From Frankiales bacterium (GTDB lineage Bacteria; Actinomycetota; Actinomycetes; Mycobacteriales; SCTD01): 64,000 nucleotides of DNA. Where the stretch lies: contig JAOPVP010000022.1 in assembly GCA_025966135.1 (NCBI GenBank), positions 62,001 through 126,000 on the forward strand, given 5' to 3'. Shown here piece after piece: positions 51,773 to 59,780 of the stretch (positions within the stretch are counted from its first letter, which is position 1; every line of letters begins with the position of its first letter). The position numbers and the translations under genes were made by a program. The notes beneath the pieces were generated by a model that was given only the letters and a program-made list of their open reading frames with translations, was not told where the DNA came from and did not search any database.

Positions 51773-52626
51773 CGCAGGACGCGGCGTTCGACCGGGAGCT
51801 TGGCGACCCGGATCATGACCCGGTAGGCCAGGAAGCTGGTGACACCTCCGACCAGCAGCACCAGCGCCCCGGCAGGCTGCTGGTAGGCAGCGACCGCGCT
51901 GGGCTGGGTCGCCAGCAGGAGCAGCAGGATCCAGGGCGCCGCCAGCGCGAGTCGGGCGGCGTTGACCGTCCAGCCCTGACGCGTCTCCAGCTCTGCGCGG
52001 GTGCGGGCGTCCTCGCGCAGAAACGTCGACAGGGTCCGGAGCAGCCGGCCGAGGTCGGTGCCGCCGACCTCGCGGGCCATGCGCAACGCCTCCACGACCC
52101 GGTCCCCGACCGGATCTGCCAGGTTGCCCTTGAGCCGGTCCAGCGACTCGGCGAAGCGCCCGGTCGCGCGGTAGTCCTCACCGAAGTGGCGGAATGCCGA
52201 CCGCAGCTGCTCCGGACCCCGATTCCCCAGCTGCGTAAGGGCTTCCGGCAGCGACAGACCGGCACGTACGCCGCTGGCCAGGTTGTCGACGGCCTCGGGC
52301 CAGACCTCACGCAGCTCGACGGCCCGCTGCGCGCGGCGACGCCGGACCAGCGTGATTGGGAGCAGGGACGCGAAGCCGCCGAAGGCCAGCCCGATGACGA
52401 GCACCCCGCTGGTGCCGAGGACCACGACGAAGGCCGCGAGCCCGGACACGACCGAGGCACCGATCAGCTGACCAGGGCTGACCCCCTCGATACCGGCCTG
52501 CTGCAGCAGCTCACGGCTTCGGTCCTGCCAGGAACGTCCGGGCTTGGCCGGGGTCGGGGGCACAGTCCTGGCCCGGTAGACCAGGAGGAGGCCAAGACCG
52601 AGCAGCAACCCGAGGAACGCACCCAT
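51769..52626 (-). CDS. tadB: TadB-like type II/IV secretion membrane protein
   Basis: The 285-residue partner of TadC. It starts MGAFLGLLLGLGLLLVYRAR, and has a T2SSF domain with SLPEALTQLGNRGPEQLRSA and DLGRLLRTLSTFLREDARTR. The ATG at 52626 overlaps the tadA stop by 4 nt (ATGA), preferred over a longer start inside tadA. Confidence 0.86.
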   Translation of the reverse strand: MGAFLGLLLGLGLLLVYRARTVPPTPAKPGRSWQDRSRELLQQAGIEGVSPGQLIGASVVSGLAAFVVVLGTSGVLVIGLAFGGFASLLPITLVRRRRAQRAVELREVWPEAVDNLASGVRAGLSLPEALTQLGNRGPEQLRSAFRHFGEDYRATGRFAESLDRLKGNLADPVGDRVVEALRMAREVGGTDLGRLLRTLSTFLREDARTRAELETRQGWTVNAARLALAAPWILLLLLATQPSAVAAYQQPAGALVLLVGGVTSFLAYRVMIRVAKLPVERRVLR

Positions 52627-53939
52627 CAGCGGTCCTGGGACAGCAGCCGGGGCAGGTCGATGCCTGCCCACTCGAACCGCTCCTGGTGCGGCGGGTAGCC
52701 GTCCGCGCGGCTCAGCCGCCCGTTGCGGGTCACGAACATGTCAGCCACCTCGACCACGTCGCCCTCCACCCGACCGGGTACGGCGACGACCTCGCGGACC
52801 CGGCGGTGACCGGCTCCGTCCTTCGCGATGTGGACGACGACGTCGACACAGCTGGCCACGGTCGGCACGACGAACTTCTGGCTGACGTTGTCCCCGGCGA
52901 GCAACGGGAGGGTGCACAGCTTCACGATCGCCTCGCGCGCGGAGTTGGCGTGGATCGAGCACATGCCAGGCAGGCCGCTGTTGAGAGCGATCAGAAGGTC
53001 CAGGCACTCCTCTTGCCGCACCTCACCGACGATGATGCGATCGGGGCGCATGCGCAGCGCTTCTTTGACCAGGCGGCGGAGCTGGATCTCACCGGTGCCC
53101 TCTAGGTTGGCCTGCCGGGTCTGCATGGCGACCACGTCCGGCTGCCCGACCTGCAGCTCGAAGACCTCCTCGCAGGTGATGACCCGCTCGCGTCCGGGGA
53201 TCGCGCCGGCAAGGCAGTTGAGCAAGGTGGTCTTCCCGGCCTGGGTGCCGCCGGCGACGATGATGTTGAGCCCCGCCTCGACCGTGGCTTCCAGGAACCT
53301 GGCAGCCTGCGGCGTCACGGTCTGCAAGGCGACGAGCTCGTCCAGGGTGTTGGCGCTCAGCACGAACTTGCGGATGTTGACGCTCATGTGCCGACGGGTG
53401 ATGTCGGGGATGACGACGTGCAGCCGGGAACCGTCCGGGAGCATCGCGTCGACGAAAGGGGTGCTCAGATCCACGCGACGGCCGGTGGTCTTGAGCATCT
53501 TCTCCACCAGGTCGCGGACCTGGCCCTCGTCGAGGATCGTGGTCGTCAGCTCGGAGCGGCCGCGCCTGGCGACGAACACGCGGCCGGGCTCGTTGATCCA
53601 GATCTCCTCGACGCTCGGGTCGTCGAGGTGGCGTTGCAACGGACCGAAGCCGGCGACCGCGTCGTAGACGGCACGAGCGGCCCGTCCGGCGTCGGGGAGC
53701 GGAGCCAGCGTGGAGGTGAGCGCGCGGTCGTCGTAGTCCGCCACGACCTCGTCGACCAACCGTCGTACGGCGCTGCGGTCGAGGAACGGGTCGATGCCGC
53801 GCCGGCGCACGAGCTCACGGACCTCGAGCTCCACCGCGTCGACGCCCGACACCCGGCCCCCCTCGACCCTTTCGTCCGATTGGGACCGTAATGGCACCAA
53901 GCCTCCTTCCGCTACCGCCTCTGCTGGGGCTGTGGACAT
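52626..53939 (-). CDS. tadA: TadA/CpaF-type pilus assembly ATPase
   Basis: The 437-residue hexameric ATPase powers Flp pilus assembly. Walker A is GGTQAGKTTLLN, the Asp-box/Walker B region is RIIVGEVRQEECLDLL, and a His box GMCSIHANSAREA follows. The N-terminal DPSVEEIWINEPGRVFVAR segment is family-typical. The annotated ATG lacks a ribosome binding site; a GTG at 53897 has GGAAGGAGG 4 nt before it and is an alternative start. Prepilin peptidase and other Tad genes are not adjacent. Confidence 0.9.
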   Translation of the reverse strand: MSTAPAEAVAEGGLVPLRSQSDERVEGGRVSGVDAVELEVRELVRRRGIDPFLDRSAVRRLVDEVVADYDDRALTSTLAPLPDAGRAARAVYDAVAGFGPLQRHLDDPSVEEIWINEPGRVFVARRGRSELTTTILDEGQVRDLVEKMLKTTGRRVDLSTPFVDAMLPDGSRLHVVIPDITRRHMSVNIRKFVLSANTLDELVALQTVTPQAARFLEATVEAGLNIIVAGGTQAGKTTLLNCLAGAIPGRERVITCEEVFELQVGQPDVVAMQTRQANLEGTGEIQLRRLVKEALRMRPDRIIVGEVRQEECLDLLIALNSGLPGMCSIHANSAREAIVKLCTLPLLAGDNVSQKFVVPTVASCVDVVVHIAKDGAGHRRVREVVAVPGRVEGDVVEVADMFVTRNGRLSRADGYPPHQERFEWAGIDLPRLLSQDR

Positions 53940-53995
53940 CCGGGCAGTTCTGAGCGCCGAATCCCGGCGCCGCCAGGAGAGAGGCGCGCGGCCGC

Positions 53996-54063
53996 AAACG
54001 GGTGCGGGCGACGCGGGTAACTACCCGTTTCCTGGCCCTCAGCTCGCGAGGCGCGTACGGGTA
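53996..54063. promoter_or_regulatory. Palindromic operator candidate between tadA and MetX-like gene
   Basis: CGGGTA-AC-TACCCG (54014-54027) is a perfect palindrome. It is nested in a second inverted repeat AAACGGGT/ACCCGTTT (53996-54003 with 54023-54030), and another half-site CGGGTA lies at 54058-54063. The 238-nt divergent gap has no gene, so a regulator of the Tad locus and/or the hydrolase could bind here. Confidence 0.4.
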
Positions 54064-54177
54064 TCACGCCGGTCCACGACGACTCACCACGCTAGATGGC
54101 ACCACCATCTGCGGTCTCGGATCGAGTTCCTGTCGGCCTTGCCCATCGAGCTCGATTGTCTGTGAAGGGAAAGGGAC

Positions 54178-55224
54178 ATGGGCGACTACTACTCCGAAGA
54201 GAACCACGGTCCGCATCAGTACTTCGAGTTGGGCGACTACGAGCTGGAGAGCGGAATCACCCTTCCCAACGCACGGATCGGCTACAAGACGCATGGAAAA
54301 CTGAACGACGCCAAGGACAATGTCGTCCTCTTCCCCCACATGTGGTCAGGGACACCGAAGGCGATGGAGATCTTCATCGGCGCGGACCGGCCGCTCGACC
54401 CCGGCAAGTACTTCATCATCCTGCCCGGCCAGTTCGCCAACGGCTTCTCGTCCTCGCCCAGCAACACCCCACCACCGTTCAACGGTGGCGCCTTTCCGAA
54501 CGTCACGATCGGCGACGACGTACGCGCCCAGCACCGGCTGCTGACCGAGGTGTACGGCATCGAGCGCCTGGAACTGGTCCTAGGCTGGTCGATGGGCGCC
54601 GAGCAGACCTACGAGTGGGCGGTGCGCTTCCCCGACATGGTGAAGAGAGCACTGCCGTTCGCGGGCACCGCGAAGACCACCCCGCACGACTACATCTTCG
54701 TGCGCTCGCACGAGGACGCCCTGAAGTCCGATCCCGCCTGGAACAACGGCTTCTACCGCGATCCGAGCAAGGTGCACGTCGGGCTGCGCCGCCATGCCCA
54801 GACCTGGTCGGTGATGGGGCTGTGCCAGCAGTTCTACCGCGAGGAGGCCTGGAGGGAGGTGGGGTTCTCCTCGCTCGAGGACTTCCTGCACCGCTTCTGG
54901 GAGGCCTACTTCTTGCCGATGGATCCGAACAACCTGATCTGGATGGGCTGGAAATGGCGCCACGGGGACGTCAGCCTGCACACCGGTGGCGACCTCGCGG
55001 CCGCGCTCGGACGGATCAAGGCGAAGACCTACGTCGTCCCGTTCTCGCACGACATGTTCTTCCCGCCGGAGGACTGCGAGGCCGAGCAGAAGCTCATTCC
55101 CAACAGCGAGTTCCGGGTGATCGACAGCCTCTGGGCGCATTTCACGATGTTCTGCATGACCGACTCGGAGCGTCAGCAGCTGGACGCGTGCATCGCCGAT
55201 CTGCTCAACGAAGCGGTCACCTGA
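54178..55224 (+). CDS. Alpha/beta hydrolase, homoserine acetyltransferase-like
   Basis: A 348-residue MetX-superfamily protein. The nucleophile is Ser138 in LGWSMGAEQTYEWAV; the acid and base are likely in VPFSHDMFFPPED and SLWAHFTMF. The N-terminal ELESGITLPNARIGYKTHGK and FIGADRPLDPGKYFIILP fit homoserine O-acetyltransferase-like enzymes, but this subgroup is often a hydrolase of unknown substrate. GGGAAAGGGAC precedes the ATG. It stands alone, divergent from tadA. Confidence 0.82.
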   Translation: MGDYYSEENHGPHQYFELGDYELESGITLPNARIGYKTHGKLNDAKDNVVLFPHMWSGTPKAMEIFIGADRPLDPGKYFIILPGQFANGFSSSPSNTPPPFNGGAFPNVTIGDDVRAQHRLLTEVYGIERLELVLGWSMGAEQTYEWAVRFPDMVKRALPFAGTAKTTPHDYIFVRSHEDALKSDPAWNNGFYRDPSKVHVGLRRHAQTWSVMGLCQQFYREEAWREVGFSSLEDFLHRFWEAYFLPMDPNNLIWMGWKWRHGDVSLHTGGDLAAALGRIKAKTYVVPFSHDMFFPPEDCEAEQKLIPNSEFRVIDSLWAHFTMFCMTDSERQQLDACIADLLNEAVT

Positions 55225-55227
55225 CCG

Positions 55228-56100
55228 TCAGAAGGGCATCCGCAGGAAGGGCGAGCTGTAGTCGGGTGCCGTGGACAGCACCTGGTCCACGTCGTCGTCG
55301 GACAGCTCTGCGGCACGTTCGGTCGCCGACACGATGCGTCCCAAGAGGCCCACGTCGCCGGCTGTCGCGATCCCGGTCACGCCGGGTTGGCGCAGCGCGA
55401 AGGCGACGCAGGCATCGATGTGCTGCGGGTCGTCCCAGGGCTCGTACCAGGTGGAGTACTGCTGGTCTGCCGTCTCGGGCCAGTTGCGGCGGGCCACGGT
55501 CTTGATGGTCATCAGACCAGCGTCCTGCCTGGCCACCTCGTCGACCAGGGCCAGGAAGTCCGCCCGGTAGTCGGGGCGCTGCGCCAGTACGTGGTTCCAC
55601 GGGGTGAGGACCGTCTCGAACGGGAAGCGGCGCAGCGCCTCGAGGTGCGTCGCGGGCGCCTCGTGCCCATGCCCGGTGATGCCGATCGCCCCGACGAGCC
55701 CCTCCTCGCGGGCCCTCACCGCAGCCTCGAGCGCCCCGCCAGGCCCGGTCGCCCGGTCCAGATCCGCGAGGTCGCCAACGGCGTGCAGCTGCAGCAGGTC
55801 CACGCGGTCCACCTGCATCCGCTCGAGCGAGGCGTTGATCTGCGCCCAGGCCGCGTCGCGTTCCCGCTCCCCCGTCTTGGTGGCCAGGAACGCGTCGTCA
55901 CCCAGCTGGCCGCGCCACGGCGCGAACCGCAGCTCCGCGTCGCCGTAGGCCGCCGCGACGTCGAAGTGGTTGATCCCAGCCGCGATGGCCTGCTCGATGG
56001 AGTCGTCGGCAACGTCCTGCGGGACGTCGCTGAGGGCTGCGCCTCCGTAGATGAGGACGCTGCTCGCGTGCCCAATCCGGCCAAGTCGACGCTGTTCCAT
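55228..56100 (-). CDS. Aldo/keto reductase
   Basis: A 290-residue NAD(P)H-dependent TIM-barrel oxidoreductase. The tetrad is Asp47 in NHFDVAAAYGDAE, Tyr52, Lys75 in LATKTGERERDAA and His in LLQLHAVGD. The C-terminal VTGIATAGDVGLLGRIVSA is the cofactor phosphate loop region. The substrate is unknown. AGAGGG precedes the ATG. Confidence 0.85.
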   Translation of the reverse strand: MEQRRLGRIGHASSVLIYGGAALSDVPQDVADDSIEQAIAAGINHFDVAAAYGDAELRFAPWRGQLGDDAFLATKTGERERDAAWAQINASLERMQVDRVDLLQLHAVGDLADLDRATGPGGALEAAVRAREEGLVGAIGITGHGHEAPATHLEALRRFPFETVLTPWNHVLAQRPDYRADFLALVDEVARQDAGLMTIKTVARRNWPETADQQYSTWYEPWDDPQHIDACVAFALRQPGVTGIATAGDVGLLGRIVSATERAAELSDDDVDQVLSTAPDYSSPFLRMPF

Positions 56101-56246
56101 GGCATGCCCTCTCGACGAGCTACCTGAGATCCTCTCACGCCGCGGAGGATGGCCAGAGGTGCCCGGCGGGTCGGCAAGCCTTCAGCGGGTAGGTGTCCAC
56201 CAGCGGCCGACTCGTGCGAGGAGGCAGCGTCGATAGGAGCGACAAC

Positions 56247-56372
56247 ATGAGCGAGGTCAGGAACCATCGGACGATCTGGCTGGCCGTCGTGCTGGCCATC
56301 CTTGCGGCAGTCGTGATCCTGATCGCGATGTACGGCGGCGGCAGTGCAGCGCCTGGCGGCGGTGGGTACTAG
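56247..56372 (+). CDS. Small single-helix membrane protein, 41 residues
   Basis: A short ORF with AGGAG 8 nt before its ATG: a polar N-terminus (MSEVRNHRTI), a helix (WLAVVLAILAAVVILIAMY) and a Gly-rich tail ending GGGGY. It is unknown and may be a small membrane-modulating peptide. Confidence 0.5.
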   Translation: MSEVRNHRTIWLAVVLAILAAVVILIAMYGGGSAAPGGGGY

Positions 56373-56409
56373 GGCCGCATCACAACCAGCCCGTGAGCCA
56401 ACCTGACGG

Positions 56410-56619
56410 TCAGCGCAGTTGGACGAGCAGGCTGATCAGGACCAGGAAGCCGATCACGCCCGCCAGCCCGATCAACCAGGTGATGTTGTCGCGCGCGTCC
56501 TCGTGGGCGCCGTCCCCGATCAGATCGGTCAGCGTCTTGCCCCGGCCGCTGCGGGTCGGCACGTCCTCCTCAGGCCGGAAGCGGTCCGGGTCCTGAGACA
56601 TGTCCAGCGGCTCCGTCAT
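56410..56619 (-). CDS. Small membrane protein, 69 residues
   Basis: A 69-residue protein with an acidic/basic N-terminal half (MTEPLDMSQDPDRFRPEEDV, SGRGKTLTDLIGDGAHEDAR) and one C-terminal helix (NITWLIGLAGVIGFLVLISL). It lies 11 nt after pruA on the same strand and is probably co-transcribed. The start is uncertain between the two Met residues. I do not recognise the family. Confidence 0.6.
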   Translation of the reverse strand: MTEPLDMSQDPDRFRPEEDVPTRSGRGKTLTDLIGDGAHEDARDNITWLIGLAGVIGFLVLISLLVQLR

Positions 56620-56630
56620 GGCAGGGGCAC

Positions 56631-58253
56631 CTATCCCATGTGGGGGTAGCGGTGGTCGTGCGGGGGCAGCAGCGTCGTCTTGAGCGTGCGCGGCGAGGTC
56701 CACCGCAGCAGGTTGAGCACCGAACCGGCCTTGTCGTTGGTGCCGGAGGCACGGGCCCCGCCGAAGGGCTGCTGTCCGACGACCGCCCCGGTCGGCTTGT
56801 CGTTGATGTAGTAGTTGCCGGCCGCGAACCGCAGGGCCTGCGTTGCCTCGGCGACGGCGTACGGGTCCTGCGCGAAGACCGAACCGGTCAGGGCATAGGG
56901 CGAGCTGCTGTCCACCAACGGGAGCACCTGGTCCCAGTCGTCGTAGACGTAGACGCCCAGGACCGGTCCGAAGTACTCGCGCGTCATCACCTCATGCAGC
57001 GGATTGCTGGTCTCGATGACTGTCGGGTCGACGAAGAACCCCTCGGCGTCGTCGGCCCGGCCCCCTGTCAGCACCGTGAGTTCGCGGTCCGCCTGGGCCG
57101 CCGTGACGACGCTGTGGAGCCGCGACCAGGCGCGCCGGTCGATCACCGCACCGCCGAAGTGCGACAGGTCCGTCACGTCACCGTAGGTCAGCGTCCGGAC
57201 CCGGTCGACGAGGGAGTCCCGCAGACCGCCCTCCCACAGCGACCTGGGCACGTAGGCCCGAGAGGCCGCCGAGCACTTCTGCCCCTGGTACTCGAAAGCG
57301 CCTCGTACCAAAGCGATCTCGAGCGCAACAACGTCCGCGGACGGGTGCGCGAGGACGAAGTCCTTGCCACCGGTCTCCCCCACCAACCGCGGGTAGCTGC
57401 GGTAGCCGGCGATGTTGTTGCCGACCTGCTGCCACAGGTGCTGGAAGGTCGCGGTGGATCCCGTGAAGTGGACCCCGGCGAGCGAAGGGTGCTCCAACGC
57501 TGCAGAGGATGCCGTGCCGAAGCCGGTGACCATGTTGATGACGCCGGACGGCAGCCCCGCCGCCTCCAGCAGTCGCATCGTGAAGTGCGCGGCGAGCTGC
57601 TGCGTCGGCGACGGCTTCCACACCACGGTGTTGCCCATCAGGGCAGGCGCGAGCGGCAGGTTGCCCGCGATCGCGGTGAAGTTGAACGGCGTGATCGCCA
57701 GCACGAAACCCTCGAGCGGACGGTGGTCCAGCCGGTTCCACACCCCGGATGACGACACCGGCTGCTCCGCCAGGATTTCCCGGCCGAACGCGACGTTGAA
57801 GCGCAGGAAGTCGATGAGCTCGCAGGCGCTGTCGATCTCGGCCTGGTAGACGCTCTTGCTCTGTCCCAGCATCGTCGCGCCGTTCAGGGTGTCGCGCCAC
57901 GGCCCGCTCAGCAGCTCCGCTGCCTTCAGCAGCACGGCAGCCCTGTCGTCGTACGGCGTCTGTCTCCAGGCAGGCGCGGCCCGCAAGGCGGCGTCGACCG
58001 CGGCCTGCCACTCCTGCGCGCTCGCCTCGGCCGTCGTTCCCAGCACCGCGGCGTGCCGGTGTGGCTGCACCACGTCGATGCGCTGCCCTGAGGCCATCAC
58101 CTGACGACCGTCGACCGTCGTCGTGAGGTCCAGCTGGTCGCTGGCGAGCTCCTTCAGACGAGCCTCGATCGAGGCTCGCTCCGGGCTGCCGGGGGCGTAC
58201 TGCCGGATCGGCTCGTTCACGGGGGTGGGGACCACGGTGGTGGCGTCGAGCAC
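56631..58253 (-). CDS. pruA: L-glutamate gamma-semialdehyde dehydrogenase
   Basis: The 540-residue enzyme oxidises delta-1-pyrroline-5-carboxylate/glutamate semialdehyde to glutamate, the second step of proline degradation. Catalytic Cys lies in EYQGQKCSAASRAYVP, the general base Glu in LVGETGGKDFVLAHP, and the NAD site near GFGTASSAAL. The GTG (V-L-D-A-T-T-V-V-P-T-P-V-N-E-P) has AGGGAGA 6 nt upstream and gives the typical N-terminus. No proline dehydrogenase gene is in the window. Confidence 0.92.
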   Translation of the reverse strand: MLDATTVVPTPVNEPIRQYAPGSPERASIEARLKELASDQLDLTTTVDGRQVMASGQRIDVVQPHRHAAVLGTTAEASAQEWQAAVDAALRAAPAWRQTPYDDRAAVLLKAAELLSGPWRDTLNGATMLGQSKSVYQAEIDSACELIDFLRFNVAFGREILAEQPVSSSGVWNRLDHRPLEGFVLAITPFNFTAIAGNLPLAPALMGNTVVWKPSPTQQLAAHFTMRLLEAAGLPSGVINMVTGFGTASSAALEHPSLAGVHFTGSTATFQHLWQQVGNNIAGYRSYPRLVGETGGKDFVLAHPSADVVALEIALVRGAFEYQGQKCSAASRAYVPRSLWEGGLRDSLVDRVRTLTYGDVTDLSHFGGAVIDRRAWSRLHSVVTAAQADRELTVLTGGRADDAEGFFVDPTVIETSNPLHEVMTREYFGPVLGVYVYDDWDQVLPLVDSSSPYALTGSVFAQDPYAVAEATQALRFAAGNYYINDKPTGAVVGQQPFGGARASGTNDKAGSVLNLLRWTSPRTLKTTLLPPHDHRYPHMG

Positions 58254-58325
58254 GGGGATCTCCCTGTCGTCGCGATGGGGCGGGCGGTATCCCCATGCTG
58301 CCACTGCCACCGCTCTGCCGCGTCG

Positions 58326-58823
58326 TCAGCCGAGCTCGAGCAGCGGCCCGATCTCCTGGCTGGCGTACCACTGCAGCTCGTGGCCCTCTGCCTGCTCCAT
58401 CCGGAAGGCCGCGTCCTCCGAGCCGAGGTCGGCTTCGATGACAGCATCGGCCGCAACGGTCACGTCGGGAATGGCCGAGGGGTCGTCGACGTGCACGGCG
58501 TGCACCAGCTTCAGGGCCACCGGGTCGCTGATCCGCACGGCCGCCCGGTCCACGTGCGTCGCCGGTTCCACGACCGGGTCGGGAACCTCGACGACCACGA
58601 CCACCCTTCGGCGTACGGCGTCCTGGTCGGCGTCGAGCAGGCGCACGGAGGCCTTGGCAGCCAGGGTGAGGGCGATGTACTCCAGCTCCTCGAGGTCGCC
58701 CTCGGCGTACCACTCGCGGAGGGCCGGGGTCACCGCGTAGCCGGGCAGGGGTGGTTCACCCACCACGCCGGTGTCCAGCAACGAGCGCAGCGCGGTCAGG
58801 GTCGAGGGCAGGTAGACGCGCAC
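58326..58823 (-). CDS. Conserved actinobacterial protein of unknown function
   Basis: A 165-residue soluble, acidic protein starting MRVYLPSTLTALRSLLD, with mixed alpha/beta content, a central RRRVVVVVEVPDP strand and a C-terminal LQWYASQEIGPLLELG. I recall similar proteins in other actinobacteria beside lipid genes but can name no function. It lies 12 nt from the patatin gene on the same strand. The start codon is a GTG without an obvious ribosome binding site. Confidence 0.65.
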   Translation of the reverse strand: MRVYLPSTLTALRSLLDTGVVGEPPLPGYAVTPALREWYAEGDLEELEYIALTLAAKASVRLLDADQDAVRRRVVVVVEVPDPVVEPATHVDRAAVRISDPVALKLVHAVHVDDPSAIPDVTVAADAVIEADLGSEDAAFRMEQAEGHELQWYASQEIGPLLELG

Positions 58824-58835
58824 CCCCCCAGGGTG

Positions 58836-59780
58836 TCAGGCGGAAGCGGCCAGGCCGCCACGCAACGCCGCAGCCGAGGTCCTGAGCGAGGTCTCGAGCA
58901 CCTCGGTACGCCGCCGCGGTTCCATCATGTTGGCGCCGATGACCGCGAGGTCCTCCGCGGTCGGGCCGAGGAAGGTCACCTTCGTGCCCTGGCCCGCAAC
59001 CTTCTTGATCTCGCCCACGACCCGCTTGGTGACGAGCCTGCGGAAGCGGCGCTCGATGCGGGCCGCGACCGAGTCAGGGGTGTCGTAGGACAGCGAGGTC
59101 ATCGGGGACAGCACGACCACCTCGTCCAGCCGCAGCTTCGCGACCAGGTCCACCGACGTCGGCGAGCAGACGCCCCCGTCGACGTACCGGTGCCGGCCGA
59201 TCCTCACCGGGCTGTACCAGCCCGGGATCGCGCAGGAGGCCATGACCGCGTCCCTCAGCTCAGCCGGCGGCGCACCTGGGCGGCCGAACGGCACCCGACG
59301 GCCGGTCTCGTAGTCCATCGCGACCACCCAGGCGGCCGGGTGCGGCGCCCAGCCGCCTTGGGGCAACACGCCGTCGACCAGCCGGCCGATCGGCTCGATC
59401 GAGCCGCGGCCCTGCGGCAACGCAGCCGCAAGTGCCCCCAGGGGCGTGGTCTTCCAGGGCCGGAGCGCGGAGTTCACGAGCCCGCGCGGCGACCCGACGA
59501 ACGGCCGGGGCAACGGCGGCAGGGCCCCACCGGAGTCGGAGTCCGGGTCGAAGTCGATGCGCGGGTCGGCCTTGCCGTTCTGGTGGTCCAGCAGCTCCTG
59601 CACGCTGATACCGCACGACAGCGCCGCGAGCAGGACCGAACCGGCGGACGTGCCGATCATCACCTCCGCCTCGCGCGGGTCCCAGCCCAGCTGGTCCTCG
59701 ACGGCGGACAGGGCGCCGATCGTCCAGGCGGCGCCCAGGACGCCCCCAGCGCCCAGCACCAGCCCGCGCCGCGCGGTCAC
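58836..59780 (-). CDS. Patatin-like phospholipase
   Basis: A 314-residue serine hydrolase with the patatin Ser-Asp dyad: Ser45 in MIGTSAGSVLLAA and Asp in YVDGGVCSPTSVD; the oxyanion loop is LVLGAGGVLGAAW. It would hydrolyse acyl esters of phospholipids or neutral lipids. The start overlaps the WS/DGAT stop by 4 nt, so a lipid-ester synthase and a lipase are made together. Confidence 0.87.
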   Translation of the reverse strand: MTARRGLVLGAGGVLGAAWTIGALSAVEDQLGWDPREAEVMIGTSAGSVLLAALSCGISVQELLDHQNGKADPRIDFDPDSDSGGALPPLPRPFVGSPRGLVNSALRPWKTTPLGALAAALPQGRGSIEPIGRLVDGVLPQGGWAPHPAAWVVAMDYETGRRVPFGRPGAPPAELRDAVMASCAIPGWYSPVRIGRHRYVDGGVCSPTSVDLVAKLRLDEVVVLSPMTSLSYDTPDSVAARIERRFRRLVTKRVVGEIKKVAGQGTKVTFLGPTAEDLAVIGANMMEPRRRTEVLETSLRTSAAALRGGLAASA

